Shown here one piece after another: positions 8,122-16,957 of a stretch of 64,000 nt of DNA (position 1 is the first letter of the stretch; each line of letters opens with the position of its first letter). The position numbers and the translations under genes were made by a program. The stretch covers positions 1 through 64,000 of the forward strand of contig JAJPIG010000035.1 in the NCBI GenBank assembly GCA_021324855.1, read 5' to 3'. The notes under the pieces are model-generated. The model worked only from the letters and a program-made list of their open reading frames with translations. It was not told the origin of the DNA and made no database searches. This DNA comes from Pseudomonadota bacterium. GTDB taxonomy: Bacteria > Desulfobacterota > Binatia > Binatales > Binataceae.

Positions 8122-9837
8122 TCAGATTGGCATGCGATAGCCGTAAAACTCGTGGTCTTCGTTATAACCGCCTTGGCCCGCGCCGAGGTGCGTGAAATCG
8201 GCAACGAATTCGATCGCCGCAATCCACTTGACTTGTTTGAATCCAAGTTCGTTCTCGCAACGCAATCTGAGCGGCGCGCCGTGCAGCACGGTGACCGGAT
8301 GGCCGTTCATCTCATACGCGAGAATCGTCAGATGGTGTCGCATGTTCTCGAGTTTGTGGACGTCATAGTAACGTCCGCCCTCGCCGCCCTCGGCGAATGA
8401 GTAAAAAACCACGTAGCGCGCAGCGGGCAGGGGCCTGACCTCCTCGATGATTTTTGCCATCGGCACGCCGCCCCATTTCGCGACGCCCGACCATCCCTGG
8501 ATACAGAAATGGCAGGTAATCTGCTCCTGCTTCGGCATTGCTTTGAGTTCGGCGAAGGAAAAATCCCGCGGCTTTTCGACGAGGCCGTCGACGCGCAGCT
8601 TGTAGTCCGCGAACTGGCCGGCGACCAGCGCATTATATTCGTCGGACGCGGGCATCGTGCCGTTGGGCCAGAAGTACTCAGAGATGTCGCTTTCGGAATA
8701 TTGGTTGGAAGGATCCCACCATTCGGCGACGCCCTTCAGCCAACCGATCAGGAATTCTCCGGTTTTTTGGACCGCGCGTGCGTGATTCAGCGTGATCGGC
8801 GTGGCGAGCGCCCACGCGATGGCGACAATAATCATTGCGGCGATGAAAATGAACAATCCTTCCGGACCCGTGCCGTTATTGCCGGCGAACATATGATTGA
8901 GATTCGGCAAGAGACCGGTGACAAAGACCATCGTCACATGGATGAAAATGAAAAACAGAAACCACGCGAGGACGATGAAATGTATCGAGCGCGCCGCTTG
9001 CCGGTGCAGCATCCGGCCGAACCATCCAGTCTTGTTTGAAATCGCTGGCGCCTGCATCAGCCCGGTGACGATCGCGAGCGGCGCCGCGATAAATACCGTC
9101 ACAAAGTAAGACAAGAGCTGCAAGCCATTGTATCTGACCCATTCCTCTTCAACGGGAAAATTCAGCGAGAGATATTGAATCGCGGTCGAAAGCGCGTTGG
9201 GAAAGACGGCCCAAGTGCGCGGAACGATCCGCTCCCATTGGTGCGTGGAAAAGAGCATCACGTAAAAGATCGCGCCGTTGAGCGTCCACAGCAGATCGCA
9301 CGAGAAATGCCACCAGCGCGCCAATCCAATCGAATGGCGAATGCCGGGAATGCCGAGCCATCCGGGAAGCGTCACCGAATCGTCTTTGGCGGTCCAGATA
9401 CGATCGGCCGGCACCGGATGCTGAAAGCGAAACCATTCGGAGCCGGGGGTGCAATCGCGGTTCCAGTAGAGCCGCGGATGGTCCGCGAGAATTTGCAGGC
9501 CGGCGCGAATGATGAAAAACATCAGGAACAAATTGAAAAAATGCTGCCATCGCAGCCACGCCGGAAAGCCCTGATAGTGAATCGGCACGGAACTTTGTCC
9601 GGGATAGCGCGCGATGAAATGCGCTACGACGGGAATCTGCCGCAGCTCCTGCGCCGCCGGAATTCCAACAATCAGAAGCGCGAGGCCGAGGGGGATCAAC
9701 CACAGCAAATTGAACCAGCGGCGGCCGATTCGTACGCGAGGAGTCACGCCCCATTGTGGCGGCAGCCAGTGACTGAGCCGCACGCGGTCGTCGGCGTGAG
9801 TCAGTCGCGCTTCAAGCGGATCGCTCAGTTCAGCCAT
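8122..9837 (-). CDS. Membrane cytochrome b / molybdopterin (sulfite-oxidase-type) fusion oxidoreductase
   Basis: About 571 residues. The N-terminal two-thirds is a membrane domain: hydrophobic helices near residues 40-60, 90-115, 175-200, 235-265, 285-310 and 335-360, with conserved His (LRWQHFFNLF, LARWWHFSCDLLW, AARSIHFIVLAWF, FIHVTMVF) suiting a diheme b-type cytochrome. The C-terminal third is a YedY/sulfite-oxidase-like molybdopterin domain with CHFCIQGWSGVAKWGGVPM, whose Cys before IQGWS is the expected Mo ligand, and GAPLRLRCENELGFKQVKW. In the MsrP/MsrQ system these functions are on two proteins; here they are fused, with the Mo domain at the C terminus. Start set at ATG 9837; an upstream in-frame ATG at 9942 adds 35 Arg-rich residues that do not look like a Tat signal. 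Substrate unknown. Confidence 0.85.
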   Translation of the reverse strand: MAELSDPLEARLTHADDRVRLSHWLPPQWGVTPRVRIGRRWFNLLWLIPLGLALLIVGIPAAQELRQIPVVAHFIARYPGQSSVPIHYQGFPAWLRWQHFFNLFLMFFIIRAGLQILADHPRLYWNRDCTPGSEWFRFQHPVPADRIWTAKDDSVTLPGWLGIPGIRHSIGLARWWHFSCDLLWTLNGAIFYVMLFSTHQWERIVPRTWAVFPNALSTAIQYLSLNFPVEEEWVRYNGLQLLSYFVTVFIAAPLAIVTGLMQAPAISNKTGWFGRMLHRQAARSIHFIVLAWFLFFIFIHVTMVFVTGLLPNLNHMFAGNNGTGPEGLFIFIAAMIIVAIAWALATPITLNHARAVQKTGEFLIGWLKGVAEWWDPSNQYSESDISEYFWPNGTMPASDEYNALVAGQFADYKLRVDGLVEKPRDFSFAELKAMPKQEQITCHFCIQGWSGVAKWGGVPMAKIIEEVRPLPAARYVVFYSFAEGGEGGRYYDVHKLENMRHHLTILAYEMNGHPVTVLHGAPLRLRCENELGFKQVKWIAAIEFVADFTHLGAGQGGYNEDHEFYGYRMPI

Positions 9838-10131
9838 TGTCTCAATTGAAATCTCTCCTACGCCCCTTCGGCGGGCGGCAGATGCATCGCGGGCAAACAG
9901 CACGGCCTTTCGCGCCATAGCAAAACGCAAGCGCTTTCGCATCCTGCGAGGCTCGATTGGGCTTTGAGACGTTCCAGAACATCCAGAGCGAACCTATCGC
10001 ACCGACCTGCCCAAAGATGGCGCGGAACGGCTTTTGCTCTCGACTTCGACCCAGTTATCGCCGAGGATAGGGAGTCGGCGCAAGTTACTCCCGCTCCTCG
10101 AAACGCCAAATCAGCAAGACGGGGTTCATTT

Positions 10132-11388
10132 GTGAGGAGCCGCTTAAAGATTCTGATCACGGGTCTGGCAATTGGCGCAACGCTGCTGACGGCGTCGATC
10201 GCGCCCGCGCGCATCCTGATTGCCTCCGGGATGACCGCGATTCGCCAGATGGTACTCGCAGGCCGGATGGAAGGCGCGGTCCGGCTGCTCAAATCCGACT
10301 ATGATTTGAAAACACCGGGCGGATTGCATGCGCTGCGCGATTTCTCGCTTTTCGTGTTGCGCCAGGGACTCAACGATGCCGATTCCTTCGAGCGATGTTA
10401 CGCGGCGACCGCGCTCGCGGCCCACGACGACTGGAGTGGACGCCCGATCATCGTGCAGGCGCTGAACTCGCCGAATCTGCTGATCCAGAAGGCCGCGCTC
10501 GAAGGTCTGGCGCAGGCCAACAACGGTGAGGCGCTCCGGATTCTGGAAAACTTTTACCGCTTAAGCAGTCCAATCAGCCGGACGATCGCGATCCAGGCGA
10601 TCGCACAGGTGAGGACTCCCGCCGTGATGCCGCTGCTGCTGCAGGCCACGCGCGACCCGAACTCGAGTGGCGCCTTCTGGGCCGTCAACGGGCTCGGCCG
10701 CATGGGCGATCGCGACGCGCTGCCCTACCTGCAACGGCTGCTGGCGAAATCGATCGATCCGATGATGCGCACCGAGGCGGCTCATTCGATGATCCTGCTC
10801 GGCGACCGCACGCCGATCGACACGCTCGAGGTTGGGCTCGCCAGTGCTGAGTCCGACGTTGCCGCCGAGGCGGCGCTGGCGCTCGGCGACGCGCGCGATC
10901 CGGCTGCCGTCGATCTGCTGAAAGAGGTAATGGCGAGCGAGCGCGCAGCCGCGCAGGTGCGGCTTGCTGCCGCGGTTGCACTTACTCACTACGGGAATCC
11001 CGAGGGGCTGCCGATGCTACAGCGGGCGCTCGACGACGAGCGGAATCGGAACGATATCTATATTATCTCGATGCTGGACCATCTCGACTTCGCGGTCGGC
11101 CGATCGCTGATTGTCGATGCGACGCGTTCGGGGTCGCAGGAGATCCGGCTGACGGCTTACGAAATTATCGGTCGCTCCGGCGGCGATCCGGAGGTCGGGT
11201 TGTTAAGCAACGCGCTGCGTCAGACCGGCGATCAGACTGAACGGGCGCAGATCGCGTGGTCGCTCGCGCGCATCGGCCGTCCGGCTTCGATTCCGGTCCT
11301 GCTCGAGGCGATCCAGGACCCGACGCCCGAAATCCGCGACACCGCGGCCGAGGGGCTGGCGCAAGTCGCGGACAAGGCGTTGCAGTAA
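10132..11388 (+). CDS. HEAT-repeat protein with N-terminal signal/anchor
   Basis: About 418 residues from GTG 10132. The N terminus (VRSRLKILITGLAIGATLL then TASIAPARI) is a signal peptide or membrane anchor, and the rest is a continuous array of HEAT/PBS-lyase-type alpha-helical repeats, for example VMPLLLQATRDPNSSGAFWA, ALPYLQRLLAKSIDPMMRTE, SDVAAEAALALGDARDPAAV and ASIPVLLEAIQDPTPEIRDT. Such arrays are protein-binding scaffolds; the partner is unknown. An ATG at 9964 in the same frame would add 56 residues with no recognisable character ahead of the signal, so the GTG was preferred. Confidence 0.75.
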   Translation: MRSRLKILITGLAIGATLLTASIAPARILIASGMTAIRQMVLAGRMEGAVRLLKSDYDLKTPGGLHALRDFSLFVLRQGLNDADSFERCYAATALAAHDDWSGRPIIVQALNSPNLLIQKAALEGLAQANNGEALRILENFYRLSSPISRTIAIQAIAQVRTPAVMPLLLQATRDPNSSGAFWAVNGLGRMGDRDALPYLQRLLAKSIDPMMRTEAAHSMILLGDRTPIDTLEVGLASAESDVAAEAALALGDARDPAAVDLLKEVMASERAAAQVRLAAAVALTHYGNPEGLPMLQRALDDERNRNDIYIISMLDHLDFAVGRSLIVDATRSGSQEIRLTAYEIIGRSGGDPEVGLLSNALRQTGDQTERAQIAWSLARIGRPASIPVLLEAIQDPTPEIRDTAAEGLAQVADKALQ

Positions 11389-11416
11389 GCCGGCGGCTGA
11401 TGTTCCCGGAGTTTTC

Positions 11417-11468
11417 CCCCATCCTAACCTTGCTACGCGCTTTTTTGCGGGGAAAGGTTAGGATGGGG
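11417..11468. repeat. 15-bp perfect inverted repeat between convergent genes
   Basis: CCCCATCCTAACCTT (11417-11431) is exactly repeated as its reverse complement at 11454-11468 with a 22-nt spacer containing a T run. It sits between the convergent HEAT-repeat and glycosylase genes, so it may act as a bidirectional terminator or be one copy of a REP-like intergenic palindrome. There is no U-tract after either arm. Confidence 0.7.
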
Positions 11469-11499
11469 CCGTGATCGAAGACCTGTGCGGGGCGATACA

Positions 11500-12174
11500 C
11501 TAGCGGGGCTTTTTACGCGCGGCTTGCGGCGGGCGGCCGCTGGCGTCCGGCAGTATCAGGCGGACACTTTGCCATAGGTACCATACGGCTACCGAGCGAA
11601 ACGGACGCCATCGCTCGCCGATTTCGCGCATCTCCCTGGGCGTCGGCGGGCGCTCGAAATGGTACGCGCGATGAATCGCATTGCGTACGCCGAGATCATC
11701 AACCGGAAACACGTCGGGCCGCCCGAGATTGAACATCAGGAACATCTCGGCGGTCCATCGCCCGATTCCCCGAACGCGCGTCAGGTGCTGGATAATCGCT
11801 TCATCGTCCATGCGCGCGAAGCGATGGAAATTGATCTCACCGTCGGCGACGTGGCGCGCGAGGTCGCGGATATAGAGGAGCTTCTGGCGCGAGAGCCCCG
11901 CCCTGCGCATCGCCCCGGCCTCGGCCTCAATCACCTGGCGCGGGCTCGGGAAGCGGACGCCGGGGAAAAGCGCGACGAAGCGATCGTAGATCGCCTGCGC
12001 GGCGCGGCCTGCAAGTTGCTGAAAGATGATCGCGCGTACGAGAGCCTGGAAGCGTTCGGGCCGCCGCACCATTCGATACGGCCCCACCTGGCGAATAAGA
12101 TCGGCGAGAATCGGATCGGAGCCGCGCAGATGGCGCAGCGCGGCGCGAAGATATGGCGGCGCGGCCGGCTTCAT
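11500..12174 (-). CDS. AlkA-type DNA-3-methyladenine glycosylase (HhH-GPD)
   Basis: 224 residues from ATG 12174. The HhH-GPD core is clear: the hairpin LTRVRGIGRWTAEMFLMF followed by the Gly/Pro-Asp loop DVFPVDDLGVRNAI, whose Asp is the catalytic residue of the AlkA/Mag family. The upstream FQALVRAIIFQQLAGRAAQA helix is also typical. It would excise alkylated purines in base-excision repair. A TTG at 12228 gives a longer reading that lacks family support. Confidence 0.92.
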   Translation of the reverse strand: MKPAAPPYLRAALRHLRGSDPILADLIRQVGPYRMVRRPERFQALVRAIIFQQLAGRAAQAIYDRFVALFPGVRFPSPRQVIEAEAGAMRRAGLSRQKLLYIRDLARHVADGEINFHRFARMDDEAIIQHLTRVRGIGRWTAEMFLMFNLGRPDVFPVDDLGVRNAIHRAYHFERPPTPREMREIGERWRPFRSVAVWYLWQSVRLILPDASGRPPQAARKKPR

Positions 12175-12288
12175 ACCGTCAATTCGGCCGAACTCCTGGC
12201 CGACCTTGGTTCGCAATCCGGGGAGCAAGGGATAATCCTGCGATCATGCCTTACGTCGAACGACTGATTCAGTCAGAAGGAGGATACG

Positions 12289-13365
12289 ATGTCAAAGATA
12301 AAGCCGCTCGCCCGCGCCGATGAATTTTGCCTCCGCTTCGGATTGCGCCTCCCGATCCTGCTTGCGCCGATGGCGGGCGCCAGCGCGCCGTCGCTTTCGA
12401 TCGCGGTCGCGAATGCCGGCGGACTCGGCGCATGCGGCGCGCTGCTGATGAAACCCGCCGAGATCACCGGATGGGCCGAAGAATTTCGCGCCGGCAGCAA
12501 CGGGCCTTTTCAGCTCAACCTCTGGATTCCCGATCCGCCGCCCCCTCGCGACGCTTCGCATGAGGCGCGCGTGCGCGAGTTCCTTGCACACTGGGGACCC
12601 GCGGTCGCCGCGGACGCCGGCGATGCCACGCCGCCGGATTTCGCGGCGCAATGCGAGGCGTTGCTTGCCGCCGCGCCGCCGATCATCTCGTCGGTGATGG
12701 GTCTTTATCCGCCGGAGTTCGTCGCGCGGCTCAAGCGCAAAGGCATCGCGTGGTTCGCTAACATCTCGACGGTCGCAGAGGCGCGCGCCGCGGAAGCGGC
12801 AGGCGCAGACGTCATCGTAGCGCAGGGGATGGAAGCCGGCGGACATCGTGGATGCTTCGACGCCGCGATGGCCGAGCAGCAAATGGTCGGGCTATTCGCG
12901 CTGGTGCCTGCGGTGGCGGATGCGGTGAAGGTTCCGGTGGTCGCAACTGGCGGCATCGCGGACGCCCGCGGAGTCGCGGCGGCGCTGGCGCTCGGGGCGA
13001 GCGCCGCGCAGATCGGCACCGGCTTCCTGCGCTGCCCGGAAGCAAAGCTGAATCCCGCTTGGGCACGCGCGCTCGGCGAGACGCCGCCCGAGGGCACGAT
13101 CGTGAGCCGCGTCTTCAGCGGCCGCGCCGGACGGAGCATCGCAACCGACTACGTCCGTGCCGCGATTGCTCCGGGAGCGCCTGCGCCGGCGCCCTACCCG
13201 GTTCAGCGCGGACTCACGGCCGCGATGCGGGCGGCGGCGGCGCGGGCCGGCGACGTGCAGCGGATGCAGGCGTGGGCGGGACAATCGGCGGCGCTGGCGC
13301 AGGCGCGTCCGGCGGCGGAAGTGGTGCGGGATTGCTGGGACGGCGCGCAGGCGATCCTGGGCTGA
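12289..13365 (+). CDS. Nitronate monooxygenase / 2-nitropropane dioxygenase family FMN enzyme
   Basis: 358-residue TIM-barrel flavoprotein. Family motifs are present: LLAPMAGASAPSLSIAVANA near the N terminus, ADVIVAQGMEAGGHRG (catalytic His region), VPVVATGGIADARGVAAALA and LGASAAQIGTGFL for FMN phosphate binding, then SGRAGRSIATDYV. These enzymes oxidise alkyl nitronates such as propionate-3-nitronate. ATG 12289 has a strong AGAAGGAGG ribosome binding site just upstream. It converges on the ABC substrate-binding gene 8 nt away with no terminator visible. Confidence 0.93.
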   Translation: MSKIKPLARADEFCLRFGLRLPILLAPMAGASAPSLSIAVANAGGLGACGALLMKPAEITGWAEEFRAGSNGPFQLNLWIPDPPPPRDASHEARVREFLAHWGPAVAADAGDATPPDFAAQCEALLAAAPPIISSVMGLYPPEFVARLKRKGIAWFANISTVAEARAAEAAGADVIVAQGMEAGGHRGCFDAAMAEQQMVGLFALVPAVADAVKVPVVATGGIADARGVAAALALGASAAQIGTGFLRCPEAKLNPAWARALGETPPEGTIVSRVFSGRAGRSIATDYVRAAIAPGAPAPAPYPVQRGLTAAMRAAAARAGDVQRMQAWAGQSAALAQARPAAEVVRDCWDGAQAILG

Positions 13366-13373
13366 GGATCCTC

Positions 13374-14957
13374 TCAATGGTGCGGCGAGACCCAGACCTT
13401 TTCGAGCCGCGTCGGGCGCATCGGATTCAGCACGAAGTCGTGGACCCAGGGCTGATGAATCACGTAGGCGACCGGGTTATAGAGAAACACCCACGGCGCA
13501 TCGTCAACGATGATCTTCTCCGCTTGATCGTATAGCGCGTAGCGCTTTTTCAAATCCGTCACCGGCGCCGCTTCCTTAAGCAGCGCCTCGACGCGCGGGT
13601 TGTAATAGAAGGTATCGTTGTTCGCGCCCCATTGGCTGCGCGAAAACAGCACGTCAAGAAAATTAGACGGGTCCGGGAAATCGGCCTCCCATCCGAACAC
13701 CATGAACGGCACGTTGTTGGGCTGGCGCACTGCGTCGAGCAGCGGCGCAAGCGCGATCGGCTTGAGCGTGAGATCGACGCCGACCAGTGCGAGATCCTGC
13801 TGGATCGATTGCCCGACCATCAGCTCGGTCTGATCGGCAAGCAGCCAGAGTTTGACGTTGAGTCTTTTCATTCCGGCTTCAGCCAGCAGTTGTCGCGCGC
13901 GATCCGGATCGTACGGGTAGCCCTTCAAATCCGGATCGAAGCCGGGCAACGTCGGCGGCATCACGCCGTGCGCGACCACGCCGCGTCCGTTGAGTAGCGC
14001 GATCAGCTTGTGCTTGTCGATCGCATAATTGAAGGCCTGCCGCACGCGCAGGTCGGTGAACGGCGCCATCTGCGAGTTCATCCCGAGGTATTGGGTGGCG
14101 ACGGTCACCTGGTGAGTGGTGAGGCGCTTGAGCGACGGCGTCTTCATCACATAGACGAACTCGGCGGTCGGAATCGCGGAGACGTCGATCTCGCCGGCCT
14201 CGAATTTGAGCCACTCAAGTTCCGCGCTGACGCCGAGCAGATCGACGACCGCGTCGAGCTTCGGCAAATCGCGGATGAAGTAATGAGGATTTTTGACCAT
14301 CACGATACGCTGGCCGCCGATCCATTCCTTGAGCATGAACGGGCCGCTGCCGACCGGATGGCGCGAGAAATCCTCGCCCCAACGCTCGACGGCCTCGTGC
14401 GGCACGGCTGCCGCGAACGGCATCGCAAGCTTGTCCACGAAGATCGGATCGGGCGCGCGCAGATGAAAGATGATGGTCCAGGGATCGGGAGTGACGATGC
14501 CGCTCAGATGCGCCGCGCGGCCCGCGATAAACTCCGGCGCGCCCTGAATCGAGCGGAAATATTCCATCCCCTTCGAGTTGGTCTTCGGGTTCAATACGCG
14601 CTCGATCGCGTAGCGAAAATCCGCACTCGTCACCGCGCGGCCGCTCGTAAAGCGGATGTCACGACGCAGATGAAACGTGAAGACGGTCGCATCGGGCGAG
14701 ACGGTCCATGAAAGCGCGGCGTCGGGATGCAGCTTCACGTCGGCGTCGCCGTAGCGCACCAGCGTCGAGAAAAGCATCTGCTCGAACAACCACGAGACCG
14801 TGTCGTAGCCGGCGGCCGGATCGAGCGTCGGGACGTCGTTGACCTCGGCGAGCCGCAGAACACTCGTGCCGGGCGCAAACTCGGGTGCGCCGCCGCCATT
14901 GCATGCGGAGGCGGCGGCGAAAACCAGCGCGGCGAGGATTTTCAGTGCGGCGCGCAT
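13374..14957 (-). CDS. ABC transporter substrate-binding lipoprotein (oligopeptide type, SBP_bac_5)
   Basis: 527 residues. The N terminus is a lipoprotein signal, with lipobox ASAC and lipidated C19. The body is the family 5 binding-protein fold: VPTLDPAAGYDTVSWLFEQM, TFHLRRDIRFTSGRAVTSAD, DFRYAIERVLNP, HPVGSGPFMLKEW and LRVRQAFNYAIDKHKLIALL. It would bind peptides or another small solute in the periplasm for the two permeases encoded 3 nt upstream on the same strand. No ATPase gene is in the operon. Confidence 0.93.
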   Translation of the reverse strand: MRAALKILAALVFAAASACNGGGAPEFAPGTSVLRLAEVNDVPTLDPAAGYDTVSWLFEQMLFSTLVRYGDADVKLHPDAALSWTVSPDATVFTFHLRRDIRFTSGRAVTSADFRYAIERVLNPKTNSKGMEYFRSIQGAPEFIAGRAAHLSGIVTPDPWTIIFHLRAPDPIFVDKLAMPFAAAVPHEAVERWGEDFSRHPVGSGPFMLKEWIGGQRIVMVKNPHYFIRDLPKLDAVVDLLGVSAELEWLKFEAGEIDVSAIPTAEFVYVMKTPSLKRLTTHQVTVATQYLGMNSQMAPFTDLRVRQAFNYAIDKHKLIALLNGRGVVAHGVMPPTLPGFDPDLKGYPYDPDRARQLLAEAGMKRLNVKLWLLADQTELMVGQSIQQDLALVGVDLTLKPIALAPLLDAVRQPNNVPFMVFGWEADFPDPSNFLDVLFSRSQWGANNDTFYYNPRVEALLKEAAPVTDLKKRYALYDQAEKIIVDDAPWVFLYNPVAYVIHQPWVHDFVLNPMRPTRLEKVWVSPHH

Positions 14958-14960
14958 CGC

Positions 14961-15773
14961 TCAACGCCCGCGCCGGCGCAGGTAGCCATAGCCGAGCAGA
15001 TTGAATCCCATCACCGCGTAAAAGATCGCAAGGCCGGGAAAGGTCGCGAGCCACGGCGCGGTTCGGAAATAAATCGTCGCCTCCTCGATCATCCGGCCCC
15101 ACGACGGCGTCGGCGGCGGCACGCCGAGGCCGAGGAAACTCAGGCCCGCATCGAGCAGCAGCGTGCCCGAGGTGCCGAGCGCGGCCATCACGACGATTAT
15201 CGGCATCACGTTCGGCAGCAAATGGCGGACGATCAGCCGGCGCGGCGGCGCCCCCAACGCGCGCGCGGCGATAACAAAATCGCGCTGGCTGAGCGTCAGC
15301 GTTTCGGCGCGCACCACGCGCGCAATCTGGGTCCATGAGACCAGGCCGATTACGGTCAGAATCGTAATCAGGCTCGGACCAAGCACCGTCACCAGCGCCA
15401 TCGCGAGCAGCAGGCCGGGCAACGTCAGCATCACGTCGGTGAAGCGCATCAAAAGGAAATCGACCGTGCCACCGAAGAACCCCGCGCCGAGCCCGATCGT
15501 GACGCCGATCGCGAGCGTCACCAGGACCGCGGCGATGCCGACGGTCAGCGAGATGCGCGCGCCATAGATGATGCGCGAGAGCACGTCGCGTCCGAGTTCA
15601 TCGGTGCCGAGCGGAAACGCGGCGGACGGCGGACCGGGATTGCCGTAGGTTGGCGCGACGGCGCGCGTCGGATCGTGCGGCGCGATTACCGGCGCCAGCA
15701 CCGCGACTATGATCAATCCGGCGACCATCAGCGCGCCCGCAAGCTCCATCCAGTTGACGGACCGCCGCGTCAT
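14961..15773 (-). CDS. ABC transporter permease (DppC/OppC type)
   Basis: 270-residue inner-membrane permease with the BPD_transp_1 fold. Landmarks are the N-terminal extracytoplasmic loop ending PLGTDELGRDVLSRIIYGAR, the EAA coupling loop near RDFVIAARALGAPPRRLIVR, and the C-terminal LDAGLSFLGLGVPPPTPSWG. The start overlaps the stop of the DppB-type gene by 4 nt (ATGA), so the pair is translationally coupled, and the substrate-binding gene follows after 3 nt. Confidence 0.94.
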   Translation of the reverse strand: MTRRSVNWMELAGALMVAGLIIVAVLAPVIAPHDPTRAVAPTYGNPGPPSAAFPLGTDELGRDVLSRIIYGARISLTVGIAAVLVTLAIGVTIGLGAGFFGGTVDFLLMRFTDVMLTLPGLLLAMALVTVLGPSLITILTVIGLVSWTQIARVVRAETLTLSQRDFVIAARALGAPPRRLIVRHLLPNVMPIIVVMAALGTSGTLLLDAGLSFLGLGVPPPTPSWGRMIEEATIYFRTAPWLATFPGLAIFYAVMGFNLLGYGYLRRRGR

Positions 15774-16699
15774 GGCGCCTGCTCCAGCCGAATGCGCGGA
15801 TCGAGCCAGAGGTAAAGCAGGTCGACGGCGAGGTTCGCGACCACGATCAGGAAGGCCGCAAACAGCACCGTACCCATGATCAGCGGGATGTCGAGGTTGA
15901 AGATTGCCTCAAACGCAAGCCGCCCGATTCCCGGCCAGTCGAAAACCGTCTCGGTCAGCACCACGCCCGAGAGCAGCCCTGCGAGATCGAGACCCGCCAG
16001 CGTGACCAGCGGCAACAGCGCGTTCGCCATCGCATGCTTAAACATCGTGCGCGCCGGCGACAGTCCCTTGCCGCGCGCGGTGCGGACGTAATCCTGCCCG
16101 AGCGCTTCAACCAGGTTGGTATGCAGGATGCGCGAGTAGTAACCGGCCGAGCCGAGCGCGAGCGTGATGGTCGGCAGCACCAGGCTTCGCGGCCCCTCGA
16201 AGCCGCCGAGCGGAAAATCGCGAAGATAGAGCCCGCCCGCGATCAGCAGCATCGTGCCGAGCCAGAATACCGGCATCGAGACCAGGCCGAGCGAGAACAC
16301 GAGGAGCGTGTGATCGATCGGACGATCGTGCCAGGCCGCGGCCACCGTTCCCATGAGCACGCCGAGGATCAGCGACAACGCCATCGCGGAGACGGCAAGG
16401 ATCGCGGTCGCCGGGAAGCGGCTGACGATTAACGCCGTGACGCTTTGGCGGCGGATGTACGAGCGGCCAAGATCGCCGTGCAGCGCGCGATCAAGATAGC
16501 GGCCGTACTGAACGTAGAGCGGCTGATCGAGGCCGAGCTCATGGCGAATGGTCGCGAGTGTCTGCGGGTCGGCTTTCGCGCCGGCCATCGCGACGGCGGG
16601 GTCGGCGGGAATCACGAACGCGATGAGGAACGTTATGAGCGAGGTGCCGAGCAGCACAACGGCGCCGAACACGATTCGCCGCGCGAGATAGATGAGCAT
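15770..16699 (-). CDS. ABC transporter permease (DppB/OppB type)
   Basis: 309-residue permease, first gene of the three-gene set. It shows the DppB landmarks: LLGTSLITFLIAFVIPADPA near the N terminus, LGLDQPLYVQYGRYLDRALHGDLGRS (split here: LGLDQPLYVQYGRY then HGDLGRSYIRRQ), the EAA loop around DYVRTARGKGLSPARTMFKH, and TVFDWPGIGRLAFEAIFNLD near the C terminus. It pairs with the DppC-type protein as the membrane pore. ATPase subunits must come from elsewhere. Confidence 0.94.
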   Translation of the reverse strand: MLIYLARRIVFGAVVLLGTSLITFLIAFVIPADPAVAMAGAKADPQTLATIRHELGLDQPLYVQYGRYLDRALHGDLGRSYIRRQSVTALIVSRFPATAILAVSAMALSLILGVLMGTVAAAWHDRPIDHTLLVFSLGLVSMPVFWLGTMLLIAGGLYLRDFPLGGFEGPRSLVLPTITLALGSAGYYSRILHTNLVEALGQDYVRTARGKGLSPARTMFKHAMANALLPLVTLAGLDLAGLLSGVVLTETVFDWPGIGRLAFEAIFNLDIPLIMGTVLFAAFLIVVANLAVDLLYLWLDPRIRLEQAP

Positions 16700-16705
16700 C
16701 GGCGG

Positions 16706-16957
16706 CTAGCTTGCGAGAATTCCGCGCGCAGCGAGTTCGCGCGCGAGCTTGCGGCGTGCGCGTTCGGCGCGTCGGGCGGCGGCGCCGCCGACCGCCGTAT
16801 CATCGAGGCTCGCGCGCTCGTCGGGGGTGAGAAGCGCGAGAAGCTGATCGATTTCGGCAAGCGCCGACCGCTCATCTTCCGAAAGATGCGCCGCTCGGCG
16901 CAGCGCCGCATGATACTCGAGCAGCGCAGAAATCGAAGAGAAGCGATTCGGTTTCAC
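16706..16957 (-). CDS. Small hypothetical protein coupled to the VIT1-type transporter gene
   Basis: 83 residues starting at GTG 16957, which overlaps the TGA of the upstream transporter gene (GTGA), an arrangement of translational coupling. The protein has an acidic helical middle (LSEDERSALAEIDQLLALLT) and a basic Ala/Arg-rich C-terminal helix (AARRAERARRKLARELAARG). No family is recognised. A longer in-frame ORF from 17083 runs inside the transporter gene and was not accepted. Confidence 0.55.
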   Translation of the reverse strand: MKPNRFSSISALLEYHAALRRAAHLSEDERSALAEIDQLLALLTPDERASLDDTAVGGAAARRAERARRKLARELAARGILAS

